Source: Drechslerella dactyloides (taxonomy: Eukaryota; Ascomycota; Orbiliomycetes; Orbiliales; Orbiliaceae). Taken from it: a stretch of DNA of 64,000 nucleotides. The notes under the pieces are model-generated. The model ran no database searches. It worked only from the letters and a program-made list of their open reading frames with translations, and had not been told where the DNA came from. The stretch is taken from NCBI GenBank assembly GCA_020064725.1, contig JAGTWJ010000006.1:2480001-2544000 (forward strand), read 5' to 3'. Every line of letters begins with the position of its first letter. Positions within the stretch are counted from its first letter, which is position 1. A program made the translations under genes and the position numbers. This document shows, in pieces, positions 34,025 to 45,308 of this stretch.

Positions 34025-35742
34025 GCTACCCTTCGTACCTGGGTGCCATATACGACAAGGCACAAGGGCAATCGGAAGAAGGGATGCGGATAGAAGATGC
34101 AGATTTCGGGCTGTCCTGATGTCGTCTTCGCAATGAGGAAGATGTACGAGGACAAGGTCGTTCAGCTGATCTACCGGCCCAGATTTCGACGCTTTTATGA
34201 CCGCCGTCGCCGCATTCGAAGAACGACATGATAGCCACTCGCGACCTGGGTGAAAGCCTGTTCAGATACCAGTCTATGATGACACAGGATGCAATGTTAC
34301 GTCCAGCGTCTCAGATCAACGAAGTTAGTCTCGAAGAAGATGAGAGTTTCAAAATTGAATGGTCTACACGCTCCGCAAAGCGTGCCGCCACGAGACTCAA
34401 AGCGAAAGACTATCACTGCGACGAACGTATGGGTGTGGTGTACGCTTCTCGACGTGTATGTCTCGCTCACGATGGAAAACGTCCACCATCTAGCTCCTAG
34501 TCGCGAGGGCGAATGTGCGCCCAAGCAGCCGGCAAATGTGATATCTAGAGACGCGTTTGTGGCCAGAAATGGGGCCCACCTGGGCCAACGTTTCAACCTC
34601 TCTTCTTTCCAAGTGATGGCGTTCTTCGGGTGTGTAATTTACCCTGCTTCTATAGAGGGATAATTCAGTTCGGGAGCTAACTTGAGTAGAACGTCATCAC
34701 GGCCTAATGCGTCCGCGCATAGGAGCACGGCTCGGGCGGTCGCCCACTTCTTCAGCCATGGGACGGAGATGACGGCCTGCTTTCGAGCCGAAGACGAAGA
34801 TGTGCCGATGGACGTTTCTCGTTCGGACGACCTGGTAGGACGCTGATGGATGGAAGCTTCCCGATTTTGAACCGCGGCGGCAACGCCGAAAGACAAGATG
34901 GAGGATGGAGGTGTGATACAACAAGTATCCAGGCTAAGGCTATGCCGCCTGGAAACGTTGGTTAGCTCATGCGAAATGGATGACGAGAAGTGTTCGACCT
35001 TGACGGAGGTATATGTCTGGATTAGGATGACTTCACCGCTCAGATTGATCGTTGGATCCCGAGGGGGCAGTCCTACATCGTCGTCCGCCTGACGCAAAAG
35101 GGTTATGTCTACCGCATCGCCGTATTGCTGCCGCTATCGCTTCATGGTTGCTACTTTCCTTGCGCTCAGGGACTGAACACCAGATGTCGTAGTCGGTGTG
35201 CGACTGTATCATGAGGAGTTGGGCATTGCGTCATCAGGGAAATGGTTCCTAGTGATGTGGGACAGGTTGTACAAATTCCTAGCGATGGCTCTCGTGGTGC
35301 CTGTGATGGCCATGGTCTCGTTCAGCTCGGTACTGGGATGCTCTGGTCAATGTGGCTACCTTCGTGTTTGAAGGTATACTCATGTCTCTGCGCTTGGCTA
35401 TCCTGGAGCCCTTGATAAATGTTCTGTCCGTCCATGTCACGTCAACATGCCCGTTCATGCGGGTGGTCCGGACTGGTCTGGGAACTGGGGTTTGAAGAGA
35501 GGCCTGATTGCACGTCGTCACGCCGTCGTTACGCCCGTTGGCCCATGTTTCCTTGGAGCTGCTAGCTTTGCAAACTGATGAGGAAAAAGCTGGAGGCATC
35601 CTGAATAATCTCGTTGCCCGTTGGCTGATCTACTCGGAGAAGCGACCTGGTCGCAAATCGGTAACGACCCTCGAAGGACAAAGTCGGGTGCACGATATCA
35701 TTCGACCCAAGTGGTTCCAGCAGATAGAATCAGCAATAGTGG
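34025..35742. other. degenerate region, possible further relics
   Basis: A 152-codon minus frame (34639-35097) and a 112-codon plus frame (35508-35846, with NNLVARWLIYSEKRPGRK) look partly protein-like, but neither shows a domain, start context or intron signals. Probably eroded accessory genes. Confidence 0.3.
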
Positions 35743-35943
35743 ATGTATATGTGGGGCTGGATCACCAGTGTTTGCCGGTATATTATTGTGGTTCATGTGA
35801 TTCTCAGATGGTCAGGCGAGTATTACCCCGCTTGCATCCATCATGACATGGTTCAGAGAAACAGGACTCTCAAAACGCTCGTGAAAATGTTGTGGGTCTA
35901 CATAGAGGCGATGCAGTTCTACAAGACGGCAATGACGTGGTAG
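35743..35943 (+). pseudogene. partial paralogue of the small hydrophobic gene at 2.9-3.2 kb
   Basis: The 66-codon frame has hydrophobic text (CRYIIVVHVILRW) and then QRNRTLKTLVKMLWVY, nearly the same as QRNTTMRALVKVIWVY in the protein at 2895-3203. It lacks the N-terminal 45 residues of that protein, and its upstream sequence has stops in this frame. It is therefore called a fragment, though a short intact gene with unseen exons is possible. Confidence 0.35.
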
Positions 35944-36307
35944 CCTATTACCGCGCGCTTCATTCATATTATGCCTGTAAGTAGGAATGATGGTATAGGT
36001 TTGAGGTCCAGGTCTTGTCGACGGCACTGATTGGCGTCGTCACATGTTCTTCACGGTACATGTAGTTGTATTCAATATGTAGCATGCACGGGTCATAGGG
36101 AATAATCAGATTTAATGCACGAACAGTTAATGAAGTAATGTACTAGTGATAACAGCTATAAGTCCTTCGCATTTGCGTGACGGTGCTGGGAAAACCTCGT
36201 GGGCGAAAAACCAGCACCAAGGGGAACAGGAAAGGCAATCGCACGCATGCAACAAAATAATGTGTTATGGCAAATTAATCGGCTTAGCGAAGGCTATTCT
36301 TGCATGA
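35944..36307. other. 3' flank of methionine aminopeptidase gene; nothing else seen
   Basis: AT-rich sequence with no frame of interest. Confidence 0.5.
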
Positions 36308-37971
36308 TCAATAGTCGTCGCCGCGGCTGAACACCTCTTTGTGCGTCTCGCGGAGGAGGAGCGTCTGGATTGTCATGCATGTAAGTGTCCGTCACGTTTA
36401 TTATGGTATAGTGTGGGGTTGCCTTACATGTTCAAACTGGGCGGAGTAGGAACCTTCGATGTCCATTAGCGGCTGGTAGGCCTCCACGATCCCGTTGGAG
36501 ACGAGGCAGTTCATCTACCGCGTATGTCAGTATGCCGGTTTCACCGGTGTTATGTCAGAATAGGGATTGGGACTCACCCCGGCTAGGTATCTGTCCACAT
36601 TAAGCCGCTCCAAATAGCGGCGACAGAACACCAGCGTGCCGAAATTCTCCCTGATAGTCTTATGCAGCCGTCTAGCTGACGCGAGCGGCAGCGACGTCGT
36701 CAAAGGCGCGTCATGCTGTAGTCCGTACCCGTAGACGCCAACGTCGTCGCGCGTGTACCCGCGCCCCGTGGTGCCGAAGGTCTCGATTGCAAAGATCTCG
36801 CCTTCCTCCATCTTTGTTGTGTCGGCGTTCTTGACGAAGGGGATGGATTTGCCGCCGTGGATGTGGTAGTGTTTTATGTCGTGGGCGTTGAGGTTGCGAA
36901 CGGGCTTGACGGTGTGGGTTTTGCCGTTGATTTCGACTTCGTGGCTTTCCATTACTTCTTGGATTGCGGCGCTCACATCGCATATGCGCACGTCGATTCC
37001 GGCGGCCTACCACCTACTGTTAACGAATGCCGTGAGGGATGCAGTGATGTTGGGGGTGGACTCACTTTGATGCCTGCGTTGGTGGATTCTTTGACGGCGG
37101 CGAGGAGGGGGTCGTACATTGGGTCGAACGCCATTGTGAACGCGCTATCGACAATCCAGCCGTTTATATGGACGCCAAAATCGACTTTCATGACGTCTTC
37201 GTACTGCAGCACGACGTCCTTCTGGCCGGGGTTCGGCGTGTAGTGCGCGACTTGGTGGTTCAGGCAAAGGCCTGTGGGGAAGCCCATGCCACCTTTGAGA
37301 CTGTCGCCGGGTTCCAAGCCGGCGTGGCCGAGCAGCGCGCGGACGCTGTCCTCGATGCCCTCGGCGACGGACAGGAGGGTTTGTCCGGGCTTGACGGTGT
37401 CGCGGACCCATTGGCGGGCCTGGCGGTGGACTTCTGCGGCCTTGCGGTAGTTCTGCAGGAAGGCATCGTCGTGAAGGTGTCGATGGGCCTGATAGCGCGC
37501 TTCGGCGGTTGCGACGGAGCTGCGCGTCTGTGCGTAGCTTTGCACTTCACCTTCGGGGTAGTCGCCTGATGGGAAAAGGTCGCTGAGCGGGATCCGTGGC
37601 GGCGACGACTGCTTTGTCGGAAGACCGGGAGGTACTGTCGTCTTCTTCTTCTTTTTCTTGTGCTTCTTCCGCTTCTTCGGAGTCTGGGTAGGGTCGGTTG
37701 ATACGGGCGCGGCTAGCGGTGCTGACGCCGCTGCTTCGCCGTCGCCGTCGCCGTCGCTGTCTTCATTGTCTCCTACGTCGCCGAGAGAGCTATCCCCGTC
37801 TCGAAAGGTATGCGAGCCTCGGGGCTCGCCGCCGACGCGACACGTTCCATCCGTACTCGGTGGACGGTCTGATGAGGTCAGCATATGTATAGATCGCGAA
37901 CGTCGAGATAAGCGTCACGTGAACGAACCATGGTTTCTATGACCTTCGTCTTTCGGAGTTTTGGAGCCCAT
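36308..37971 (-). CDS. MAP2: methionine aminopeptidase 2 (472 aa, 5 exons)
   Basis: Exons (descending): 37929-37971, 37066-37868, 36578-37006, 36428-36514, 36308-36364; introns of 59-63 nt. The enzyme removes initiator methionine from nascent cytosolic proteins. The N-terminal 130 residues are acidic, then strongly basic (KKRKKHKKKKKK), the ribosome-associating region typical of type 2. All five metal ligands of the pita-bread fold are present: the two Asp of KVDFGVHINGWIVDSAFTM, His of HYHIHGGKSIPF, Glu of AIETFGTTGRG and Glu of GSYSAQFEHT, together with the substrate-site His in LNHQVAHYTP. The family end SRGDDY is reached after the last intron. The type-2 insertion separates it from MAP1. 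Confidence 0.95.
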
Positions 37972-39365
37972 GGCGACATTTACAAACTCGGCGATTCAGA
38001 CACTGCAGGCTGTGCGATAGGTCCTGGGGTTGAGTTATTCTGAATCTGATAATGTGGTGTAGTGGAGGAGAGGAGTGGGGAAATCGTGGGTAGAGCTGAC
38101 TCGGATAGATCGGCAGCAAAATCCAACACTGCAGCCGCGGCGACGCCGTACCACGGATCCACCAGTCTTGGTACTAGTCCAGAGTTGCTGTACTTGGATT
38201 ACTGATACTAACAATTATCCCATTTCAACTTCATCCTGTTCTTGCAATTCAGGGTGGTTCGGTCTAACTACAAAGATTTGCGAAATATCGGCCAAATATC
38301 TATTGATCATTTTGTATTCAATTGCCAGGTTTAAGGCCGACTTAGCTTAGTCTTTTCTTGCGGACTAACAATGCGGAGCTTCTTGATACTAGACTTGGCT
38401 AAGGCCGACTGCATCGTATTTACGTGTGTAGGATCGATCGAAGCAAGGGCGTATAGATCAATTGGAATTGTTCTTAGGCAATATTGCAATTGTATTCCAT
38501 GATATCATATGATATCATGATATCTTACGGCCCTGCCGTTGGTAGATAGATCTCTTGGCATAGGAATGTATTGGACTGGGTACGCAAGCATGCATGTGCA
38601 CCGTAAGGCTCAAAGATCGGCAGCTGGGGACTTATTTGTGATTCTACGAATATTCATTGGGAAGGTGATAGCAATTTCCAAATAGCAACATCGCGCAGTG
38701 GCAATCAATTGCCCTACTGATGCATTGTCTCGTAAACCAGATGCTGAGTGTACTGGTAAGCCTCAGCTGATGTTATGACGGATAACCGGCTATGAAAAAG
38801 TAAGCCTAGAGACGCAAGGGACTCGAGAAACACACCATCACTTGCGCCCGTCTTTGCTTTCCGATTGAAGTAGATGGATGGAAAGTTAAGCTTATGAGAA
38901 AAAAAGAAATGAGATAAGAGATACCAATGGCCAATAACCCGTGTAAACGAACCAAATACACACATAAACACTAGACGCATGCATAGGGATAGGAAAGGAC
39001 AGGAAGGAAAGAAGCACAGACAACATTAACGCCTAGATTTAGTTGTTTTCTTTTCGCAAGGACTCCCGAGATGCAGGGAGAATTCGACATCATGCTCGTG
39101 CAGTTACGCTAAAATGGCTCCCGTGTATCATTTCATCTTACACCACCACCCGCTTCCACCACCGCCACCAAACACCGCCACAGATACCCGCCACACCAAA
39201 CAAAACTTCACCAACCTTGCAATTAAAGATGCATTCCTCCTCTTACCAATGGGTATTTATTTCGATGTTTTTGTTTCTTTCAGGCTTTTTTCTTATTGCA
39301 GCCTGCATACCAATACCCGATTCCACGGGTACGCGAACGGCGAGAAGCACGTGGGCGTAATTTGA
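37972..39365. other. intergenic; MAP2 promoter and MARVEL gene 3' flank
   Basis: No gene. A perfect GATATC-based palindrome is annotated separately. Pyrimidine and CACC-rich DNA lies near 39.14-39.18 kb. Confidence 0.5.
38499..38524. repeat. palindrome built from GATATC units
   Basis: ATGATATCAT occurs twice in tandem (38499-38518), making a perfect 20-base palindrome, and is followed directly by a third GATATC. It lies about 530 bases upstream of the MAP2 start codon. Confidence 0.7.
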
Positions 39366-40143
39366 TTAGCCGTGCGATGGCAGGCCGCCGCTGCCGTAGC
39401 TGGTGTCCTGGGAGTAGTTGGGGGCGACGTAGGTCTTTGTCTGCTGCATGCTCTTGGGGTTTGCAACGACGTACTTGTGGTTTCCGGTTCGGCGGATGAC
39501 GATGCCATCGACGACGATGGACAGGAAGTATGTGACACTGTACACCGATTGCGTGGATTATTAGTCTCTTTTCAGCAGGTTTGCGATTCAATATCATTGA
39601 AAACTTACAGGCCGACAACGCAAAACGCCCAAACGCCCTTATACATCCGGCAGATACGGACACCACCCTGTCCTGTGACGCCCCACTGGCCATTCGTGCA
39701 ATCATGCCGGACGAGACCGTGCATAGCGTGGTTGAGAAGGCCGAACGCGACGGCGAGACAGGCAAAGATCAAGAAGTCGAAGACGACTGCGAACTTGGGG
39801 TTCAGCGCGCCGCAGCATTTGGCGACCGTTGTTGTCACGATGTTGAGAAGGGCTAGTAGAGACTATATTCGGGCATTTTATTAGCACAAGTTTGACACGC
39901 TATTATAGCCCGCGGAATATGGCGGGGGCGTCTTTATGCGATTTTTCCAGGTGAAAATTGGATACGTACGGCGACATATTGGATGGCGAACTCGGGGGGG
40001 ACCCTCAAGCGACTCTTGATGAGATAGTAGATAAAGTAGGAGAGAATTCCGACAGTGCCTATCGACACGAGGAACTGGATGAAGCGGAGGAGATAGTAGG
40101 CGGGGTTGGGCCAGGGCGTTGGGTTGCTCCTGTACTTTGGCAT
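39366..40143 (-). CDS. MARVEL-domain four-helix membrane protein (199 aa, 3 exons)
   Basis: Exons (descending): 39970-40143, 39609-39862, 39366-39537. Four hydrophobic helices lie at about 18-40 (LLRFIQFLVSIGTVGILSYF), 55-75 (VASLLALLNIVTTTVAKCCG), 82-100 (FAVVFDFLIFACLAVAFGLL) and 130-155 (VWAFCVVGLVTYFLSIVV). The short loop with CTNGQWG and GVRICRMYKG between helices 3 and 4 is typical of fungal MARVEL-like proteins. The tail is polar and rich in Tyr, Gly and Ser. Relatives act in plasma-membrane domains (Nce102/eisosome-like) or are uncharacterised. For intron 1 the ATATAG acceptor was chosen over a nearby CTAG because only it keeps the frame. Confidence 0.85.
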
Positions 40144-42993
40144 CTTGGATAACGGTGAATTGGGCTTCGGGGGCTTCGACGCTGTCGATGAGAATGATGT
40201 CCTGAGGAAGGGAGGTTGATCTATCGGTGGAGCCCGCTTCTGGGCTTTCTTCGCTTTTGTATTTTAAAGGGGCGTTGCAGCGCAGTTCTTCTTGTTTCGT
40301 GACGTGCCACTCTTTTTCCGGCCGGGTCCCTTTACTACCCAACGCAGGGAACACACACAAGCAGGCGGAAGGGAAGGAAATCTGAGAGGTCCAAGAGAAA
40401 TCGAAGGAAACGGAAAAAAAAGAGAAGAAGAAGAGAAGAGAAGTCCGGAAGGATACTCAGCTGCAGACGTTGAGGATAATAAAAGAACGATGTACACTGG
40501 ACTGTCGAACGGCCAGCCGCAGGAGCTAGCTCGCCAGCAGACTTCTCGATCTTATTAAAGCTGACGGAGCTTGTGCTCTTGGTGCTGCATCTATGATTTG
40601 AGTTTTTACCTCGTAGCTGAAAATCGCACAGGCAGCCTTACTCCATTGTCCCATTCTTAGCTCTGCTCACCGCCGGGCCAAGCGCAGCTAGCCTGTTTTC
40701 TCGCTCCAGCCGCAGCACTCGCCTTTGATTCTTCGTTCTTTTTCGTGGGGCGTGAGACGTTTCATGCTGGGCTCGTTGCAGGCCAAGCGAGGAAGGTACT
40801 TGCGTCACCGCCCAATTTCTGCTGGACGAGCTGGTACCGCCCATCGACCGACGGTCAGTAGACGGGGGCAAGGATCGAGGGGACGAACTTGCGCTCGAAG
40901 GCTCAGCCGCACACTGCATACTGGGAGAAATCCATCGACTTGTGCGAATATGGACTCGGGCTGACAATCCTATCAAAATCATCACTTCTGGACATCCTAC
41001 AAAGCTGTCCGCTTTGGCAACTGCTTGCTGATTTTGTTTTGAATTGTACCATTATCTCTTGAGTAATACGGTATATGTGACTATCAGCGCGATCGAGGCT
41101 GAATTCATAGGACACGAAATCATGCTACATATCGTGCCCTGCACTTGAGTAATATTAGACATATCTTCTAAGGTATTTCCCCATGATGAGCGCCAACTGC
41201 GACATCTCTTGAACCGACCCGGAACCCACTGATCATCGTGCAAACTCGCTTCGACACAGGCAAGAAGCCGACCTCGACTGGAGACCATCTTGGGTAGTTT
41301 GTTGAACCAGGGCAGTGCAAATCAAATCGCCGGACTCACGTAGCACCTAGGTTCACGGTATTTTTTCCACAAACAGTAACCTGGAATCTCAAATACCGCT
41401 CGATGCCAAGCGCGGGCTTACTTGGACATCACCAGGGAAGATGTCCACCACTCGCGATCCGGAGCGGGGCAGGTACCTGCGGTCGTTTCCTCGACCGCAA
41501 AAAAAAAAAATAGCGTGCCAGGGGACCGACCGATAGATTGTTCGCGTCGAGGATTCTTTAAATAGAAGCAACGACCATGCAGCTTTGGTTGACAGGTTCT
41601 CTTGGCGGCATATTTGACTGGCTGGGCTGTGAGGGTTTCGAGGACCGATCTGGAGTGGTGTCTGGGGCTGTGCTGCCACCTGCAATTTTTAGCCCGTTCT
41701 GAACAGTTTGTGTTGGTGCTATCGATTGAGGCCTGTGTAACGCCCGCTGAAGGCTGAAGCAAGAAGGCGTCGTCCAGACGTCTGACTCGCTGCGCGTGGA
41801 CATGCCACCGCGATGTAGACGTGAGACTTGGGAGGCCGGAGGAAACAGGACTCGTTTGGACTCTATTTCAACCGGTTCGCCCTATTTTATATTCATATTA
41901 AAAATGTCTAAGGCTGAATAGCTAATAGTCGTACTAGTTCGCGGCGGTAAGGCCTCGGAGGGGCCAAAGCACACAACACAACGCTGTGTTGCATTTTGGC
42001 TCGCCTCCGGCCAGCTCCAGGCTAATTGCCAAAACGACTAGACTTGTAGGAGCACAAACGTGCATACACATCCTGACTTGTCGTCTGTGATCAATCGCAA
42101 TCTCGGCAATGGCAAAGCCAGGCAACGGTCTGTGATCACACGACGCTAACGCCAGGGAGGAGGAGGCTGCGCGCCCCACTTGAGCTCGTCTCCGTTCCTC
42201 TTTTCCCAGCCTTGTAGTATAGCGGAAGCTTAGTTAACTCGAGTCTCTGAATCGCGTTAATGTTGCCTCAAACGCTGAAATCTCCAGATATCTCGAGAAT
42301 CATATCACATTGCTAGAATAATCCACTGGAGTAGGATTAGTGATAGGCAATTCGTATAATCATATATATCAAAATGCCAGTAACTAGGGCTGAGCTATAT
42401 GACGTAAAGAATACCACTATCGGATACCAATATGAACTACCACACTGGGTGCACACATGCACGTCTATGCATCTGGCCATCCATGCAAAATCAATGTTAA
42501 GAGAACCCACGCAATGATTACGAGGTAACCGGCAACAATGCCAAAGGATGGGAGACAAAGAATGAGGTATTATATTACGGCTCCACCACCATCAGAACAA
42601 TAAGCAGTATTACAAGAGTGTATATGTAAACATCACTGATTTAAGGTTGATGTATTAGACGGACAGGAGCCCGGAACGCCTTGACCGTGTCACCAGTACT
42701 GGCTAGCTCTTAAATATCAGGCTGGAAACTTGGGTGTGATAGCATAAAATGGTGCTCCCTTCCGGGGCAATAAGTATTGATCGTCAATTAATATATCGCG
42801 AAACAACTGGTAAAAGACATCCCATCAGACATGAAAACTATACAAGCGGTGTGCTAACACCGAGATCAAAGCATAAACAGCGGCCTTGACATCCACAAGA
42901 TACACTCATTAACTCCCCGTTCCCCAGATATCTATATTACGGTGACTATAAAACAACAGACGCACGGCTTATGGACTTCTGTTTGGTCGAAGC
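40144..42993. other. 2.8-kb intergenic stretch, no convincing gene
   Basis: The first 300 bases are purine-rich and belong to the MARVEL gene promoter. Frames at 40.6-41.8 kb are open on both strands but show no domain. A run of 12 A lies near 41.5 kb. Confidence 0.5.
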
Positions 42994-45308
42994 TCACCGT
43001 GCACCGATACCGTTACTACCGGGGAGTTCGGCATACACCGTCGGCTCTGTGTGTTGGATTAGCGGATGGCCTGGCGCCTCGGCATATTCCACTGGATGGG
43101 TCGCTCCATCGGCACCGATGCCAACCTTTTTAGGAGCTCCCCAGTCGTTCCTAGGATCCGGAGACCCAAGTTCTGATACGGGGCCAGGTGGCGCCGGTGG
43201 CGGCATCTCAGGCGGGGTGGCCACGGCAGCGGGCCTTCTCCGGCGGCGGAAGAAGAAGATTCCTCCAATGACGGCCGCCAATGCCGCCACGCCACCGACA
43301 ACGCCACCGACTATCGGACCGACAGGTGTTCCGCTGGACTCAGATGGCGGAGGAGGCGGCGGAGGGGGTGGAGCAGTCGTAGTTGCTGGTGCAATGCCTT
43401 GGATATCACCGATGCTAGACGCAAGGCTACCGCCGAGCTCCACTATATTCTGGGTCGTGACGTCTCGATTCGAGACAGCCATGGCAGTCAAGTTGTTCAC
43501 AGGGTTCATGACGACATAAGCGGACCTAACGCACCAGTTCAAGTTAGTACGGTGTTGCCTTCTGTAGCGTTCAGGCGGCTATCATAGCTCGTGTCGACTT
43601 ACTTGAGGAAAGGCTGCCCAAGAACGTATGTGTAATATCCACTCTGTACCTCAGTATTGGCGAAAATGGAGACAAAGCAGCTATTTTGGTCGGCCGTCGT
43701 GCCTGGATACGGAAACAAAAGATCCGCCAAAGGCATTTTGATCACTAGCTCTTGCCAGGTGAACTCGAGAAAATCCTCGTCCGGGTTGAACCAGTCGCAG
43801 GGAACATCGTAGTAGAGGCCATTAGGAGGAGCCGCAATCGAGTCGATCACCACTTGTGGTACGTATATAGCTCTGGGATTATGGATTAACGTGTTAGCAA
43901 CAGCGTAGTGGATTCGGACTGGCTGAAGCATATCATAGTGAGTGGGATCTCATATACGTACGGAAGGCTGGGGTAGATAGTAGCAAGTGATCCATTCACA
44001 CCGTTGCTATCCGGACTTATTTCGCTCGTTGAATTGAGAAACCGAACGTTTGGGACCGGGACATCGCCGGGGTATTCCGAGCCATCATCCCAGACCTTAA
44101 ACTTGCCAGTAAACTTGGCTCTGTCCACTGCACCAAGCAGAAGGGATCCTCCGACTGTCGAATTTCCACTGTCGTAAACGCTGCAGACAGTGTCTCCAAT
44201 CTGGCCCTGTTGCTTCAAGACGGTGAGGTAGCTGGGACGCCTCGAGTCTGCGTAGCGTGGGAATACACCCAAGCCTAAAGTCGGTGTGGTGTTCCAGTAA
44301 TCGGCTACGCCGAATTGAAGGTCGACTGTGATGCCGGCGATCGTGACGGAATCCGAATACCAGCGTCCGGTGGCCTATGTATCAGTTCCAGTGAAGCATT
44401 AGTCGCTGATATTGTCCCTTTGTATGCAAGGAGTCCTAGTGCTTTCGTGGTGTAGGCACTCACTGTTGCAGTATAGTTTGAACTCGTTTCCTGCGAGACC
44501 TCAAAGCTGGGCGCGTTCCCGGTGGTGGATCGTGGGGAATCTGCGTGTTACCATCAGCATGGATCCAAAGGTCATTTTGAGCACATTCAGCAGTACGCCG
44601 CAAGCCGTTGCGGCTATAGCGCAACTTCGCGAGAAGACTTCTGAAAGATATTGGCATGACTATGTTGGATGTTGGCGGTAGGCACTCACAGTAGCCTGTC
44701 TTCCCAGCAATCTGACACCCAGGACCGTTCTTCGCCTGGTTGCAGAATTCGTTCCTTGAGCTCGGAGTCTTGGGAACCCATGTGACATGCGCCATATTAA
44801 CTGCCAATCTGACGGATTGGTTATCTTGATTCGCCGCGAGGATAGGTAACGTTCATGTTAGTCGATCGTTGGTATCTTCAATGATGGTACCATAGGATAT
44901 AGGATTGGCTTACTGTATCCGAACAGGACATCGGTATACAGATTCGCATCAAGCTCGCCGCGCACAATGAGATCCTGTTAGATTAAAAGAAATGCATTAG
45001 ATCAGACTTTCTTACGGTGTAATCTTCAAGATACGGCAAGGTAGTACACGAAGAAATTCTTCGGGACCACGATATCGATCGGGTTGTTTCGAGGATTCAC
45101 TTACATATGTCACCGGGATAATGACATAGCTCCCATCCGCGCGTTTAACATGCTCGATAGACACAGATCTCTCCGCCAGTTGGCTCGACTGCTGCAGTGA
45201 TATGTTGTGACCGTTCTGTGCGACGAAGTAAGACAGCAAAAAGAATGCTGACAGGAGTGCGGGGACGCCGTATCCGTGAACGGCGGACGAAAAGCGACCC
45301 ATGCCCAT
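42994..45308 (-). CDS. yapsin-like aspartic peptidase homologue, catalytically dead (563 aa)
   Basis: Exons (descending): 45105-45308, 44914-44974, 44690-44824, 44464-44540, 43962-44374, 43603-43872, 42994-43525. Layout: N-terminal signal/anchor (about 12-32), an A1 pepsin-like ectodomain (about 70-380), a poly-Pro stretch, one membrane helix (PIVGGVVGGVAALAAVIGGI) followed by RRRRR, and a cytosolic tail of about 85 residues. The fold is recognisable from NNQSVRLA...VTWVP, CSVYDSGNSTVGGSLLLGAVD and IYVPQVVIDSI. Where active enzymes have the first DTG, this protein has NMA; where the second D(S/T)G should stand it reads IYPSLPAIYVP. Both catalytic Asp are missing, so it cannot work as a classical aspartic protease. 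A surface or secretory-pathway binding or sensor role is possible but unproven. Confidence 0.82.

Noticed and set aside
43059..43307. alternative small frames inside the last protease-homologue exon
   Set aside because: Shifted readings of the poly-Pro and membrane-helix region.
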